From JAMXLO01 sp963812505 (GTDB lineage: Bacteria; Pseudomonadota; Alphaproteobacteria; Acetobacterales; Acetobacteraceae), in assembly GCA_963812505.1 (NCBI GenBank), contig CAWEVM010000003.1:62001-126000 (forward strand): a stretch of 64,000 bases of DNA, read 5' to 3'. The notes beneath the pieces were generated by a model. The model did no database searches and was not told the origin of the DNA. It saw nothing but the letters and a program-made list of their open reading frames with translations. The position numbers were made by a program, and so were the translations under genes. Positions 25,149 to 33,605 of this stretch are shown in pieces. The number at the start of each line of letters is the position of its first letter. The first letter of the stretch is position 1.

Positions 25149-26290
25149 ACGGCGCGCTGGCCGTCATCGTGGTGGCTCTGCCGTTCATCTCGGCAGTCGC
25201 GCTGGCATTGGTCGCATCCTGGCGCATCGGCGCTTGGATCAACACGGGCTCCGCCAGCCTGCAATTCGTCGTAGCGTTCGCGCTGGCGTGGCGCACTGGC
25301 GTGGCTGAGGCGCATCTGGTGCTGCTCACCAGCCTGGTGGCAATGACAGTGAGCTGGTTCGACCGTCGCGATGTTGCCGCCGCACTCGCCGTGCGGTCAC
25401 TCAATCGGCAGCGCGCACGCTTCTATCACGCCGGCTATCAGGTGCTGATCGGGTCCATCCAGGCCGCGACGCTGGCAAACGATCCGGTACTGATCTGGCT
25501 TGCTCTCGTTGTCGCGGTCGCCGCGGCGGCCGTGGTGACCGGGGTCGCGAGAGACACCGCCGCGTCTGCCGCAGCATCTCGCCTGATGCTGTTGTGCGGG
25601 GTCGGTCTGATGCTGGCACTGCTCGGCACGCTGCTGATTGGCATGGCGCCGGAGTTGGCGGGCTGGTTTCTGCTGCTGGGTTACGCCGGCGTGGCAGGCA
25701 TAGTGCCGCTCCAATTCTGGATGACGAGTGCGGCGGCCGAAGGCGTGCCGCCCGGTGCAGTCGTTGTCACCACTCTGCTTCCCAACGTGCCGATGTTGCT
25801 GTTCATGCGACTGAGCATCGCTTCCGGGCTGCTGATCGCGTTCGGTCTGGCGTCGCTCCTGGTTGGTGCCGTCGCGTTGTGGGCGCGGCTCGACTGGCGG
25901 CGCAATGTGGCGCTCGCGGGTATGGCGCAACTCGGCATGGTGGTGTTCGCGGTCGGCGTCGCGGCCAGGCCGGTCGCCTGGTTGCATCTGATACTGCTCG
26001 GACTGACGCGATCGGCGGTGCTGCAATCCCAGAACAACGACATGATCGCCTGGCTGACGCTCGCGCTGCTGCCGCTTTATGCGCTGTACCTGCTTGCTGA
26101 ACCGACTGTCGCCGTTGCGGCATGGCTGATGGTGCCGCTTGCTGCGGGCGTGCTGCTCGCGACCGCAGCGCTCGTGGAGCGCTGTCCATCCGGCGTGCCC
26201 GCCGACTGGGCCATGGCAGCGCCGGTCTGGCTGCAGCTTGCTATCGTTGCGCTGCTGGCATTCGCGTTGCCGGCACTGGCGGCCGGATGA
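25145..26290 (+). CDS. HyfF-like proton-translocating antiporter subunit
   Basis: 381 residues from ATG 25145, overlapping the previous gene by four bases. Polytopic, of the NuoN/L type but shorter than typical HyfF (often near 500 residues), so it may lack the first helices. The segment GYAGVAGIVPLQFWMTSAAAEGVPPGAV corresponds to the conserved PLHxWLPxAHxxAPTPVSA-like channel region. A longer upstream frame from 24494 reads through the HyfE-like gene and is rejected. Confidence 0.83.
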   Translation: MNGALAVIVVALPFISAVALALVASWRIGAWINTGSASLQFVVAFALAWRTGVAEAHLVLLTSLVAMTVSWFDRRDVAAALAVRSLNRQRARFYHAGYQVLIGSIQAATLANDPVLIWLALVVAVAAAAVVTGVARDTAASAAASRLMLLCGVGLMLALLGTLLIGMAPELAGWFLLLGYAGVAGIVPLQFWMTSAAAEGVPPGAVVVTTLLPNVPMLLFMRLSIASGLLIAFGLASLLVGAVALWARLDWRRNVALAGMAQLGMVVFAVGVAARPVAWLHLILLGLTRSAVLQSQNNDMIAWLTLALLPLYALYLLAEPTVAVAAWLMVPLAAGVLLATAALVERCPSGVPADWAMAAPVWLQLAIVALLAFALPALAAG

Positions 26291-27573
26291 GCCTCACGGT
26301 CTCGCCACGCCAAGGGCTGACGCGCGAGGAGTGGACGCGCATGGCGAGCGAGATGTCGCCGCCTCTGTTGGCGCTGTGGGCCGACACGCGCGAGGTCTAT
26401 GCCCTGCTGCGCGTGGACGAGGCCCCGCTACTGGTTTCCACCGAGGTCGTGGATGGTGAATATCCCGCACTGTCCGCCGTGCGTCCGGGCGCCACTTGGT
26501 TCGAGCGAATGGTGCACGATCTGTGGGGTCACACCGCGGCTGGCGGCACGGATCACCGGCCGTGGCTCGATCATGGGCGTTGGCCCAACAGTGCGCCGAT
26601 GGCGCTGAGGCCGGGGCCTGACGGTCGCACGGAAGCGCCGGAATTCATGCTGGACGAGCATCTGGATCAGGTCCCGCTCGGGCCGGTGCGCGGTGGGATT
26701 GAGCCCGCCGCGCATCTGCGTCTCGGCGTTCGGGGCGAGACCATCGTTCGGCTGGAGACGCGGCTTGGCTACACGCACAAGGGCACGCTGACCCTGATGT
26801 GCGGCAAGTCGCCGCGAGCGGCAGCGCGGTTCGCGGCGCGGCTTGCGGCCGAAGCAACTGTTGCACATTCGATCGCCTTTGGGCGGTCGACCGAGACAGC
26901 GCTGGGCTGCGAGATTCCTTCGCGGGCGATTGCTTTGCGAGACGTGATGGCGGGCGTCGAACGGATTGCTGGTCATCTCGATGTTCTCGCGGCGATCGCC
27001 GAGGCGGTCGGGCTCGAGGTGCTGTCGGGGCGCTCCGCCTGGCTTGTCGAGATGCTTCGGCGGGCGAGCAACGTCGCGTTCGGCCACCGGCTGATGATGG
27101 ACTGCGTTGTGCCGGGCGGTGTGGCGGCGGATATCGTGCCAGGTGGTGCAGAGGCGATTGGCCGCGCGCTGAGCGGGATCGCGGCAGAGCTGCCTGATCT
27201 GCGCCTGCTGCCCGATGCTGGCGAATTGGTGGGCCGCGCCGGCAATGCCGCAGGGCGAACGCGCGAACGCCTGCGCGAAATCGCTGATGATATCGGCCTG
27301 GTCCGCGACCTGCTCGGCGCGATGCCAGAGGATGCGGTCTCGGTGCCACTGTCGGTGGCGAGCGGTGAGGGCATCGGTGGTGCAAATGGTCCCGGCGGTG
27401 AGATCTGGCACTGGCTGCGGCTGGATCATGGACAGATCGCCGCGGCGTTCATGTGCGATCCGGCTTGGACACGTTGGCCGGAACTTGAAGCCACAATGGA
27501 GGGCGGTCAGATCGACGATCTGCGGCTGATCCTGGCCTCGTTCGGTCTCTCCAGCTCGGGTGTGGACCTGTGA
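26287..27573 (+). CDS. HyfG/NuoCD-like large subunit lacking nickel-binding cysteines
   Basis: 428 residues from ATG 26287. Residues 1-120 match the NuoC-like domain (FERMVHDLWGHTAAGGTDHRP), the rest the NuoD/hydrogenase-large-subunit domain (LGYTHKGTLTLMCGKSPRAA). In true [NiFe] enzymes an RICGxC motif sits before the HS motif; here the aligned segment is RLAAEATVAHS (185-195), with both cysteines changed to Ala (187, 190). No DPCxxC exists at the C-terminus. The protein therefore cannot bind a NiFe centre in the known way and is probably not a hydrogenase. Confidence 0.87.
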   Translation: MSLTVSPRQGLTREEWTRMASEMSPPLLALWADTREVYALLRVDEAPLLVSTEVVDGEYPALSAVRPGATWFERMVHDLWGHTAAGGTDHRPWLDHGRWPNSAPMALRPGPDGRTEAPEFMLDEHLDQVPLGPVRGGIEPAAHLRLGVRGETIVRLETRLGYTHKGTLTLMCGKSPRAAARFAARLAAEATVAHSIAFGRSTETALGCEIPSRAIALRDVMAGVERIAGHLDVLAAIAEAVGLEVLSGRSAWLVEMLRRASNVAFGHRLMMDCVVPGGVAADIVPGGAEAIGRALSGIAAELPDLRLLPDAGELVGRAGNAAGRTRERLREIADDIGLVRDLLGAMPEDAVSVPLSVASGEGIGGANGPGGEIWHWLRLDHGQIAAAFMCDPAWTRWPELEATMEGGQIDDLRLILASFGLSSSGVDL

Positions 27574-28118
27574 AGCTGTGGCGCCGCCTGGTCCGTACGG
27601 TGCTTGCTGGTCCGATCGCGGGCAAGCCAGCCCCGGTGGACACTGGCACTGCGGCGTCGCTGGCGGGCAGGCTGGACGACCGTGGGCAGGCCCGGTTGGG
27701 TCGCAGCCTGGCGGTCCTACATCTCGACGCGGGCAGTTGTGGCGGCTGCGAAATCGAGCTTCGTGCGCTGTGGCGTGCCGTCTACGACCTGGAACGCTTC
27801 GGCATCGGCTTCGTTGCGAGCCCACGCCATGCCGATGTTCTGCTGGTGACCGGGCCCGTCACGCGCAATCTGCTTGATGCGATGGAGCAGGCGTACTCTG
27901 CGATGCCGGACCCGAAGTTCGTCGTGGCGGTGGGGGACTGCGCGGTGGATGGCGGGGTATTCAAGGGCAGCTACGCCGTCACCGGCGGGGTTGGAACGAC
28001 ATTACCGGTGGACCTCTTGATCAGCGGCTGTCCGCCGACTCCTGAGCGCATTCTGGCCGGACTGCGCGCGCTGCTGGAGGCTAACGCGCGCGGCCAGGCG
28101 GCGGTCAGCTCACGGTAG
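27570..28118 (+). CDS. HyfI/NuoB-like 4Fe-4S subunit
   Basis: 182 residues from GTG 27570, overlapping the previous stop. All four cysteines expected to hold the proximal (N2-like) 4Fe-4S cluster are present: CGGC at 57-60, GDC at 124 and SGCPP at 154. So electron transfer to the HyfG-like subunit interface is preserved although the nickel ligands are lost. It is the last gene of the complex; no ferredoxin-type HyfA/HyfH gene is present. Its 3' end overlaps the convergent His-rich gene by 14 bp. Confidence 0.9.
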   Translation: MKLWRRLVRTVLAGPIAGKPAPVDTGTAASLAGRLDDRGQARLGRSLAVLHLDAGSCGGCEIELRALWRAVYDLERFGIGFVASPRHADVLLVTGPVTRNLLDAMEQAYSAMPDPKFVVAVGDCAVDGGVFKGSYAVTGGVGTTLPVDLLISGCPPTPERILAGLRALLEANARGQAAVSSR

Positions 28119-28323
28119 GTTTTGGCGCGTGATGGGTCGTGTGGTGCGACGCGTGATGCGTCGACGAGTGATGCGGGGCCTTGTGCGAGGTGGACGCGTG
28201 ATGCGCGTGCGACTTGTGGTGCACCGCGTTCGATGTGGTCGCCGCGGCGGGCGTGGCTGAGAAGGCGGCGATCGGCAGAACAAGGCCGAGCAGGGCGAAC
28301 AGATGTCTGCGCGAGGGGGTCAC
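28105..28323 (-). CDS. Secreted histidine-rich peptide
   Basis: 72 residues from a GTG at 28323. The N-terminus TPSRRHLFALLGLVLP has a twin-arginine-like pair before a hydrophobic core, with a likely cleavage near PAAA (about residue 28). The mature part holds about fifteen histidines interspersed with Ser, Thr and Ala (HHASTSHKAPHHSSTHH), a metal-binding composition. It overlaps the end of the HyfI-like gene on the other strand. A role in nickel, zinc or copper buffering is plausible but not shown. Confidence 0.6.
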   Translation of the reverse strand: MTPSRRHLFALLGLVLPIAAFSATPAAATTSNAVHHKSHAHHASTSHKAPHHSSTHHASHHTTHHAPKPTVS

Positions 28324-28441
28324 GGGATGAGCTCCGGAAGTGACAGGCGTTGCAGGGAAAGGCTCAGAGGTTGGTCGAGAAAGCAAACTTAATCGACTGA
28401 TATGGATATCCTATAACTTGACAGAGTCGCGCAAGCGGATT

Positions 28442-28864
28442 TCACAGCAGACACAGCACCTGAAGTTCGTGCCGCAATGCCGGTGGCAGGGAATGCTCGC
28501 CTCTGGCGCGCTTGCCGACGACGAGATCGCGCGGTGCCTCGTCCGGGCGCAGATAGCGCCACCCCTGGAAAGGTTTGGTGGGCCTGCCGGTCAATGGCAC
28601 CAGCCGGGGGTGGAGCATCAGACCAGTGCACGCGGAGCCGTCGTCGCGCTGATCCTCAATGATGTCGAGAATGCGTTGCCGCACCAGCATGCTCCCGCTG
28701 ATCACCCAGTACATCGAGCCGCCGTCGATCACCTCCTGATGGCGGCGCGGAAAATTCCGCGTGCGATGACGCAGCGGCGGATTGCGGATCGCGCGTTCCT
28801 CCTGCAACTCGTGCAGGTGGTCGATGTCGCGCACGCCGACGGCGAGCTTGGTGAGATGCAGCAT
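28442..28864 (-). CDS. DUF1489 family protein
   Basis: 140 residues, the usual length. Family phrases are LHLTKLAVGVRDIDHL at the N-terminus, NPPLRHRTRNFPRR, DGGSMYWVISGSMLVRQRIL in the middle and TGRPTKPFQGWRYL towards the end. DUF1489 is conserved in alphaproteobacteria with no known function. It is leftward; about 120 bp separate it from the His-rich gene. Confidence 0.9.
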   Translation of the reverse strand: MLHLTKLAVGVRDIDHLHELQEERAIRNPPLRHRTRNFPRRHQEVIDGGSMYWVISGSMLVRQRILDIIEDQRDDGSACTGLMLHPRLVPLTGRPTKPFQGWRYLRPDEAPRDLVVGKRARGEHSLPPALRHELQVLCLL

Positions 28865-28949
28865 GGTCCGGCAACTCGGGCCTCGTTCAGGCTTGGTTGA
28901 CTATGCACCGGAGGAGGGTGGCGAGAAACTCTTTCGCCTCATGGTCGGG

Positions 28950-29153
28950 TCACCAGCCACCGAACCACACGCCAATTCCGTGGACGATACCGACAGGGAA
29001 GAACGCGGCGGCGGCGATCAGCAGGGGCCGCTGGCCGCTGGCGGCACAGAATACGATGGAGGTGAGCCAGGCCGCATAGCAGAACGCGCCGCCCGTCAGG
29101 ATCGACAGCGCGGTTGGAAAATCCATCGCACCCAATCTTGCAACACGCACCAT
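28950..29153 (-). CDS. Small two-helix membrane protein
   Basis: 67 residues from ATG 29153, which is preceded by an excellent AGGAGG ribosome site 5-6 nt upstream. Two hydrophobic segments (about residues 15-36 and 44-62) make it an inner-membrane hairpin. An internal ATG at 29126 would give 58 residues but lacks such a site. No family recognised. It ends 85 bp before the DUF1489 start and may be co-transcribed with it. Confidence 0.65.
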   Translation of the reverse strand: MVRVARLGAMDFPTALSILTGGAFCYAAWLTSIVFCAASGQRPLLIAAAAFFPVGIVHGIGVWFGGW

Positions 29154-29217
29154 TCGTCCCTCCTGCGGCCAGCGAGTTCCCGCGGGCATTATTGACCAGA
29201 CTCTGCGGCTGACGCCA

Positions 29218-29562
29218 TCAGCGAGGCGCTCTTCGCATCTCTGCGAGCAGGCGCAGCCAGCGACCTTGCGCGAACAGCGCGGCGATGGTGTGGCGAAACG
29301 CGCGGCCCTCCGCGCCGTAGAAGCTGTGCATGGGGCGCGCGGCCTTGAGCCGCCGCAGGCCATCCTTCGTTGCGGACCCGGTGCCCCGGCCGCGCCCCGC
29401 GCGTCCCAGCGTCGAGGACGCGTTCCCGCTGTGTATGGGGTCTTGCCACCACGGATATAGTCCTGTTGCCTGACGTTTTCGGTCGCGGGCGAACTGGGCG
29501 TTGTCCGCGTCGCAAGGGTCGGTCCGCGGGACGGGCGGGAGAGGGGTGGTCGGCTGGTCCAC
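29218..29562 (-). CDS. Hypothetical basic protein
   Basis: 114 residues. The N-terminal half is proline-rich and polar (TGLYPWWQDPIHSGN); the last 35 residues (HSFYGAEGRAFRHTIAALFAQGRWLRLLAEMRRA) are an amphipathic, arginine-rich helix. No domain recognised. Another frame on the same strand is open over the same bases but is strongly biased to Arg/Ala/Pro, as expected of a shadow. Moderate support only. Confidence 0.45.
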   Translation of the reverse strand: MDQPTTPLPPVPRTDPCDADNAQFARDRKRQATGLYPWWQDPIHSGNASSTLGRAGRGRGTGSATKDGLRRLKAARPMHSFYGAEGRAFRHTIAALFAQGRWLRLLAEMRRAPR

Positions 29563-29650
29563 TGGCTACGGTCTCCGATGAGGCGACGGGGGCCGCGAGA
29601 GTGTAGGACCGAACAGGAAACAATTGGTTAACGGCGCAGGGATTGGTTGG

Positions 29651-30589
29651 TCAGGGACCGCGGCCGACGTCGGAGGACGTGTCCGGCCTGGCGCGTTCGA
29701 TGGTCAGCCGGATCGCCAGCGTGACCAGATCGGGCTGGTGAATCTGGATATAATGATCGCTGCCGTTAGCGATGACCTGAGGTGTGTCCGGCTCGAGCTG
29801 CACCAGGCTTTTGGCGGCGATCGGCCACCAACGCTCCAGCTCCCGCAACACTGGCCCCACCGCACCCGGCGGATGGGCGAACGGCTCGCCCTTGGTCAAC
29901 ACGACCAGCGGCATCCTGTGCAGGGAAGAGGCCTCGCCGATCTGAGCGACGCTTGCGCCGATGTCGATCCGCTCGAAGTCCGGATTCGTGGCGAGTGCCG
30001 GCAGCGGACTGTCGAGCAGTCTGCGATAGCCCGGCCACTGTGGTCCGAACAGCCGCGGCAGCGTGGCCGGGAAGGCGTCGACCAGAACCAGTCCTTTGAC
30101 GTCGGTCGGGTAGGTCTGAGCGTAGAGCAGCGTGAAGAGCCCGCCCAGTGAATGTCCTGCCAGGATATAGGGACCCGGCACGTGCGCAGCGGCAAGCAGG
30201 GCATGCAGTTCGCTGACCACGTCAGCCGCCGTCCGCGGCATATGCACCGGCGCCGTGCGGTCGGTGATCCGCGGCGGGTCTGAGTACAACAGAGTGCCGG
30301 GTCGGTCGTAGCTACACACCCTGGTAAATCCGGCCACGCGCGTCAGTACCGGCGGAGGGAAACCGTCGGCGAGGCTCCAGGTCTGCGATGAGTCGTGATA
30401 GCCGGATTCAAGGACGACGGTGGGACTGCCTGTGCCGTGACACTCCAGGTAGACGATATGGCCCGAGACATCGATCGGGCCGGCGAAGTCCTTCGACGCC
30501 GGCTGAGCATTTCCGGCGCTCGGGCGGCAGACCGCAACAGCGACCAGCAATACGAGGGCGGCCCGGAATGGCCGTAGGCTATGGCGCAT
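29651..30589 (-). CDS. Secreted alpha/beta hydrolase
   Basis: 312 residues with a signal peptide (PFRAALVLLVAVAVCRPSAGNAQ). The fold markers are VVLESGYHDSSQTW (oxyanion strand), RVCSYDRPGTLLYSDP, the nucleophile elbow AGHSLGGLF and a late histidine in ANGSDHYIQIHQPD. The pattern resembles the proline-iminopeptidase/haloalkane-like general hydrolases. Periplasmic or exported; substrate unknown. It ends about 90 bp from the next leftward gene and starts 17 bp after the cyclase gene, so the pair may be one operon. Confidence 0.85.
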   Translation of the reverse strand: MRHSLRPFRAALVLLVAVAVCRPSAGNAQPASKDFAGPIDVSGHIVYLECHGTGSPTVVLESGYHDSSQTWSLADGFPPPVLTRVAGFTRVCSYDRPGTLLYSDPPRITDRTAPVHMPRTAADVVSELHALLAAAHVPGPYILAGHSLGGLFTLLYAQTYPTDVKGLVLVDAFPATLPRLFGPQWPGYRRLLDSPLPALATNPDFERIDIGASVAQIGEASSLHRMPLVVLTKGEPFAHPPGAVGPVLRELERWWPIAAKSLVQLEPDTPQVIANGSDHYIQIHQPDLVTLAIRLTIERARPDTSSDVGRGP

Positions 30590-30606
30590 CGTTCCGTGTC
30601 CGTCGC

Positions 30607-31230
30607 TTACATGCCGTGTGCCCGCGCAATGACACGCACCGGCGCCGCCTCACACTGCAGTTTGGTCGGGAGAGCTACGACATCGAAGTTGTCGACTGCG
30701 ACGAGCGCCTCCAGGTTCGTCAGATTTTCTATGATCAGCACCTGTCCTGCCAGCAGGATCTTGTGGACCTCGAAGGGCGAGCGATCGGGGCTTGGTGTGT
30801 CGAGGCCAATGATAGACGCGCCGAGGCTTACAAGCTCGCGCGCGAAGTCGGGTGCGACCTCGGGGAAGTCCCGGTAGTATGCATCATCACGAAAGCGCTT
30901 GTACCAACCGGTCATTACCAGGACGATATCGCCACTGTGGACGCCGGCCGCGCGCAACAGATCCAACGTCACTGCGGCACGTGCGCGAGCATCGATCAGA
31001 CGGCCGCGCCCGAAGAATTGGCTGGTGGGCACGTCGCACGCGGATTTGCCGCCGGCGATCATGTGGAGAGGGGCGTCCATATGGGTCCCCACATGCATCC
31101 CGCTGCACAGGCAGCATGCGTTGAATCCATCCTGGTCGAGGTGGGCCGTCTGCTCAAACCTGGGGACTGGATCACCGGGATAGACCGGCATCTCCTGGTC
31201 GAAGGTGTGCGTCAGATCGATCAGGTTCAT
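30607..31230 (-). CDS. Cyclase family protein (kynurenine-formamidase-like)
   Basis: 207 residues. The metal-binding signature HxGTHxDxPxH is complete as HVGTHMDAPLH, about residues 46-56. The opening IDLTHTFDQEMPVYPGDP is typical. Members include kynurenine formamidase and isatin hydrolase; the motif alone does not decide which. The neighbouring genes (hydrolase, ABM proteins) do not suggest tryptophan breakdown, so function is left open. Confidence 0.88.
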   Translation of the reverse strand: MNLIDLTHTFDQEMPVYPGDPVPRFEQTAHLDQDGFNACCLCSGMHVGTHMDAPLHMIAGGKSACDVPTSQFFGRGRLIDARARAAVTLDLLRAAGVHSGDIVLVMTGWYKRFRDDAYYRDFPEVAPDFARELVSLGASIIGLDTPSPDRSPFEVHKILLAGQVLIIENLTNLEALVAVDNFDVVALPTKLQCEAAPVRVIARAHGM

Positions 31231-31396
31231 CTGTCCTCGTCCTCCGGCGCCGACACAACTCTGCGGCTGCAGCTTTGGCTCCTAACTAAATGCGGACGGC
31301 GATCGGAATCCTCCGTGGCTCCGCGCTTCCTCGTTGTATACAGGGCGGTCTCAGTAACTCACGCGGCTTAGGGCTCACCAAGATAATAAAACCTGC

Positions 31397-31425
31397 TTGA
31401 CGACATATCCATTCAGGTTAACAAT
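31397..31425 (+). promoter_or_regulatory. Possible sigma-70-type promoter for the ABM gene pair
   Basis: TTGACG at 31397-31402 is followed after 17 bp by AACAAT at 31420-31425, about 85 bp upstream of the first ABM start. The surrounding region is AT-rich and lies between divergent genes. The -10 match is only fair, so this is a candidate. Confidence 0.35.
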
Positions 31426-31509
31426 TGTCCATGCTAGGTTCGCCGCTTGTCGAGCTTGGTGCATGACCTGCTTGTGAATGCCAATCAAAATATAAGATGG
31501 GAGGCAAGG

Positions 31510-31905
31510 ATGAGGTCTTGGTTAAGCCGATTGCCCATTGCGTTGCTCGCATTCGGGGGCGCTCTCACCGGTAGTCAAGCTTTGAAGCCGGCATACGCTC
31601 AGACGGTTCAATCCCAATATGTCGTTGTCTATGGTGAACTTGCTCCGAGCGCGCGCGCCTTGCGTCAGGCGCAACCACTGCTGAGCTATCTGGCCGAACT
31701 GGGGGAGAGCGCGAACGGCTCGATCTACTTCTCGGTCAATACGGAGGTCGAGCGCCCCAATTTCTTCAGCCTCGTGGAGATTTGGCAGGACGCGACCACG
31801 TACGCAGCGTTTCAGGCCGCGAGCGGCACGCAGCAGGTCCTGCAGCACTTGCAGCCGCTGCTGATCGCACCACTCGATGAACGGGACGGGAATCTCGTGC
31901 AATAG
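31510..31905 (+). CDS. Secreted ABM-domain (antibiotic biosynthesis monooxygenase-like) protein 1
   Basis: 131 residues from ATG 31510, with GGGAGG just upstream. A signal peptide (RLPIALLAFGGALTGSQA, cleavage near AYA) precedes a domain of about 100 residues with FSVNTEVERPNFFSLVEIWQDATTYAAFQAA, the dimeric ferredoxin-like ABM pattern. Cytoplasmic members include quinol monooxygenases and haem-degrading enzymes; an exported version is unusual. A second, related gene follows 70 bp downstream. Confidence 0.75.
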   Translation: MRSWLSRLPIALLAFGGALTGSQALKPAYAQTVQSQYVVVYGELAPSARALRQAQPLLSYLAELGESANGSIYFSVNTEVERPNFFSLVEIWQDATTYAAFQAASGTQQVLQHLQPLLIAPLDERDGNLVQ

Positions 31906-31975
31906 CCGGACAGGTTGCGACCTGTGAAACATCCATAGACTTCGCAAAGGCAGCACTGATACCTGGGAGGAAATG

Positions 31976-32359
31976 ATGCACCGCACGGCACGAAACCTTG
32001 CTCTTCTGGCCTGCCTGTTTTCATGGCCCGCCATGGCCGGCGAGCGGGGTGTAATCACCGTCGTCACCCATATCGACGTCATACCGACATTCCTGGACCA
32101 AGCGGTCCCCGTGCTGCAGAATTTCGCCTCCGACAGCAAAAGCGACCCAGGGGTCATGCGTTTTGACCTGATCACCTGGGCTCCCACTACAAACCATTTT
32201 CAGCTGATACAGATCTACAGCTCGCTTGAAGCGTTCAATCGGCACGTTCAAGCGGCACACACTGTCGCGTTTCGCTCTGCAGTCCAGCCCTTTATAGGAG
32301 CGCCCTACGACGAGCGGGTATATTTTGCCGCAGGACAGGAAAATGACCCCGGACGCTGA
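31976..32359 (+). CDS. Secreted ABM-domain (antibiotic biosynthesis monooxygenase-like) protein 2
   Basis: 127 residues; ATG 31976 lies 5 nt after a GGGAGG ribosome site (the ATG at 31973 is too close). A signal peptide (ARNLALLACLFSWPAMA) is followed by VITVVTHIDVIPTFLDQAVPVLQNFA and RFDLITWAPTTNHFQLIQIYSS, again an ABM-like fold. It is divergent from protein 1 in sequence but has the same arrangement, suggesting an old tandem duplication or a heteromeric pair. Confidence 0.75.
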   Translation: MHRTARNLALLACLFSWPAMAGERGVITVVTHIDVIPTFLDQAVPVLQNFASDSKSDPGVMRFDLITWAPTTNHFQLIQIYSSLEAFNRHVQAAHTVAFRSAVQPFIGAPYDERVYFAAGQENDPGR

Positions 32360-32439
32360 TGTTGCTTGGGATGGGGCAGTGTGCGGGTGTTCGCAATTGC
32401 GTCACGGTCCGGTAGGCGGGTCGTCTGCGCGAAGGCCGG

Positions 32440-33426
32440 TTAATTCGGACTCACGGCCCTTACAGTGTCCTTGTCGAACTTGAAATCCTGACAATTCATC
32501 GACATCAGGTTGTCTTGTTCGTTGTTGTGGCCGGCGCCGAGCAGGTGAGCGATCTCGTGGGCGAGCACGACATGCAGATCCCGGTCGGATTTGGCGCGTC
32601 CGGTGGGATTCACCAATACGTTTAGCTGCTCGTCTGTCAACGATGAGCCCGGCCAGGCAGTTTGCGGGGCGAGGTACTGCAAGGGAAAGTCATCCACGAC
32701 CGCGCAGCCGATGTCTGGAAACGCCTGCCCAAGCGGATCGTCCGTGCCTTTGTATTTACCGACGAAGAAAACGGTCATGTCAGCCGCTGCATCTCGGTGC
32801 GGTGCAATATTCTGCAGGAAGCTGTTCTGCGATATCGAGTCGCCGAGCTGCTGAGCCAGATCCACATACTGCGAGCTCTTCAGCCGAAGTTCGACGTTGG
32901 CGGACGGAAGGTACAGCCTGTTGAGGATCCGGACGAGTTCGTCGGCATAGGACGGCACGAGCGTCGTGCCACCCTTCAGTTGCCCGGCAGCGTCCTGGTA
33001 GCGGGCGAACCGGAACGAGACGGCAATCGTGGTGCGCGATGCCGCATATACGTCCATTTTCGCTCGACCGGTTCTGCCGACATAATCGAGGGAAACGGTG
33101 CGACCGGAAACACGCCCCTCGACGGAGAGCAACGTGCTGCCGAATCGTATCGTGTTCTGCATACCGATGGAGAGAGACAGGACATCGCCCAGCGCATCAG
33201 ACGGAAAGTTCTGTGCGTATCTCAGTAGATTGCGCTGTAGATCACTTGGGCTGACCGGTCGGACGGCGAGACTTCCACCATCGAACTTAAGGTCCCGACT
33301 GACGTCGAGTGACCGCACCCCATTGAGATAGACGAGGCCGATGCCCTCGCGGGGTATGACCAGGAACGGCGGTGAGCCCGCAAGAAAACCGCAGTCCTTC
33401 CAGACTGCGGAGAAATTCGCCGACAT
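32440..33426 (-). CDS. Metzincin-type zinc metalloprotease, no signal peptide
   Basis: 328 residues from ATG 33426, preceded by AAGGGGA. The C-terminal region holds VVLAHEIAHLLGAGHNN, matching HExxHxxGxxH, with a Met a few residues later (NLMSMNC) as expected for the Met-turn. A conserved upstream part (residues 1-200) has no recognised family. No signal peptide or membrane helix is seen. Export by an unrecognised route or action in the cytoplasm are both possible. Zinc protease activity is inferred from the motif. Confidence 0.75.
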   Translation of the reverse strand: MSANFSAVWKDCGFLAGSPPFLVIPREGIGLVYLNGVRSLDVSRDLKFDGGSLAVRPVSPSDLQRNLLRYAQNFPSDALGDVLSLSIGMQNTIRFGSTLLSVEGRVSGRTVSLDYVGRTGRAKMDVYAASRTTIAVSFRFARYQDAAGQLKGGTTLVPSYADELVRILNRLYLPSANVELRLKSSQYVDLAQQLGDSISQNSFLQNIAPHRDAAADMTVFFVGKYKGTDDPLGQAFPDIGCAVVDDFPLQYLAPQTAWPGSSLTDEQLNVLVNPTGRAKSDRDLHVVLAHEIAHLLGAGHNNEQDNLMSMNCQDFKFDKDTVRAVSPN

Positions 33427-33605
33427 CTTGGTCCCCTTACGGTGCCGGGGGCGATTACTCTCCCGGTATTCGTCGATCAACCCAAATCTCACGTTCCCTG
33501 CGCCCGAACGCCGGCAGCAATGTAGCGGACTGCCAGGCGCTTGGCGCGATCCAGGACATGCTGGCATAGTGCCGCGAGCGCGCCCAACAGCCTCGGAAAC
33601 GCCCT

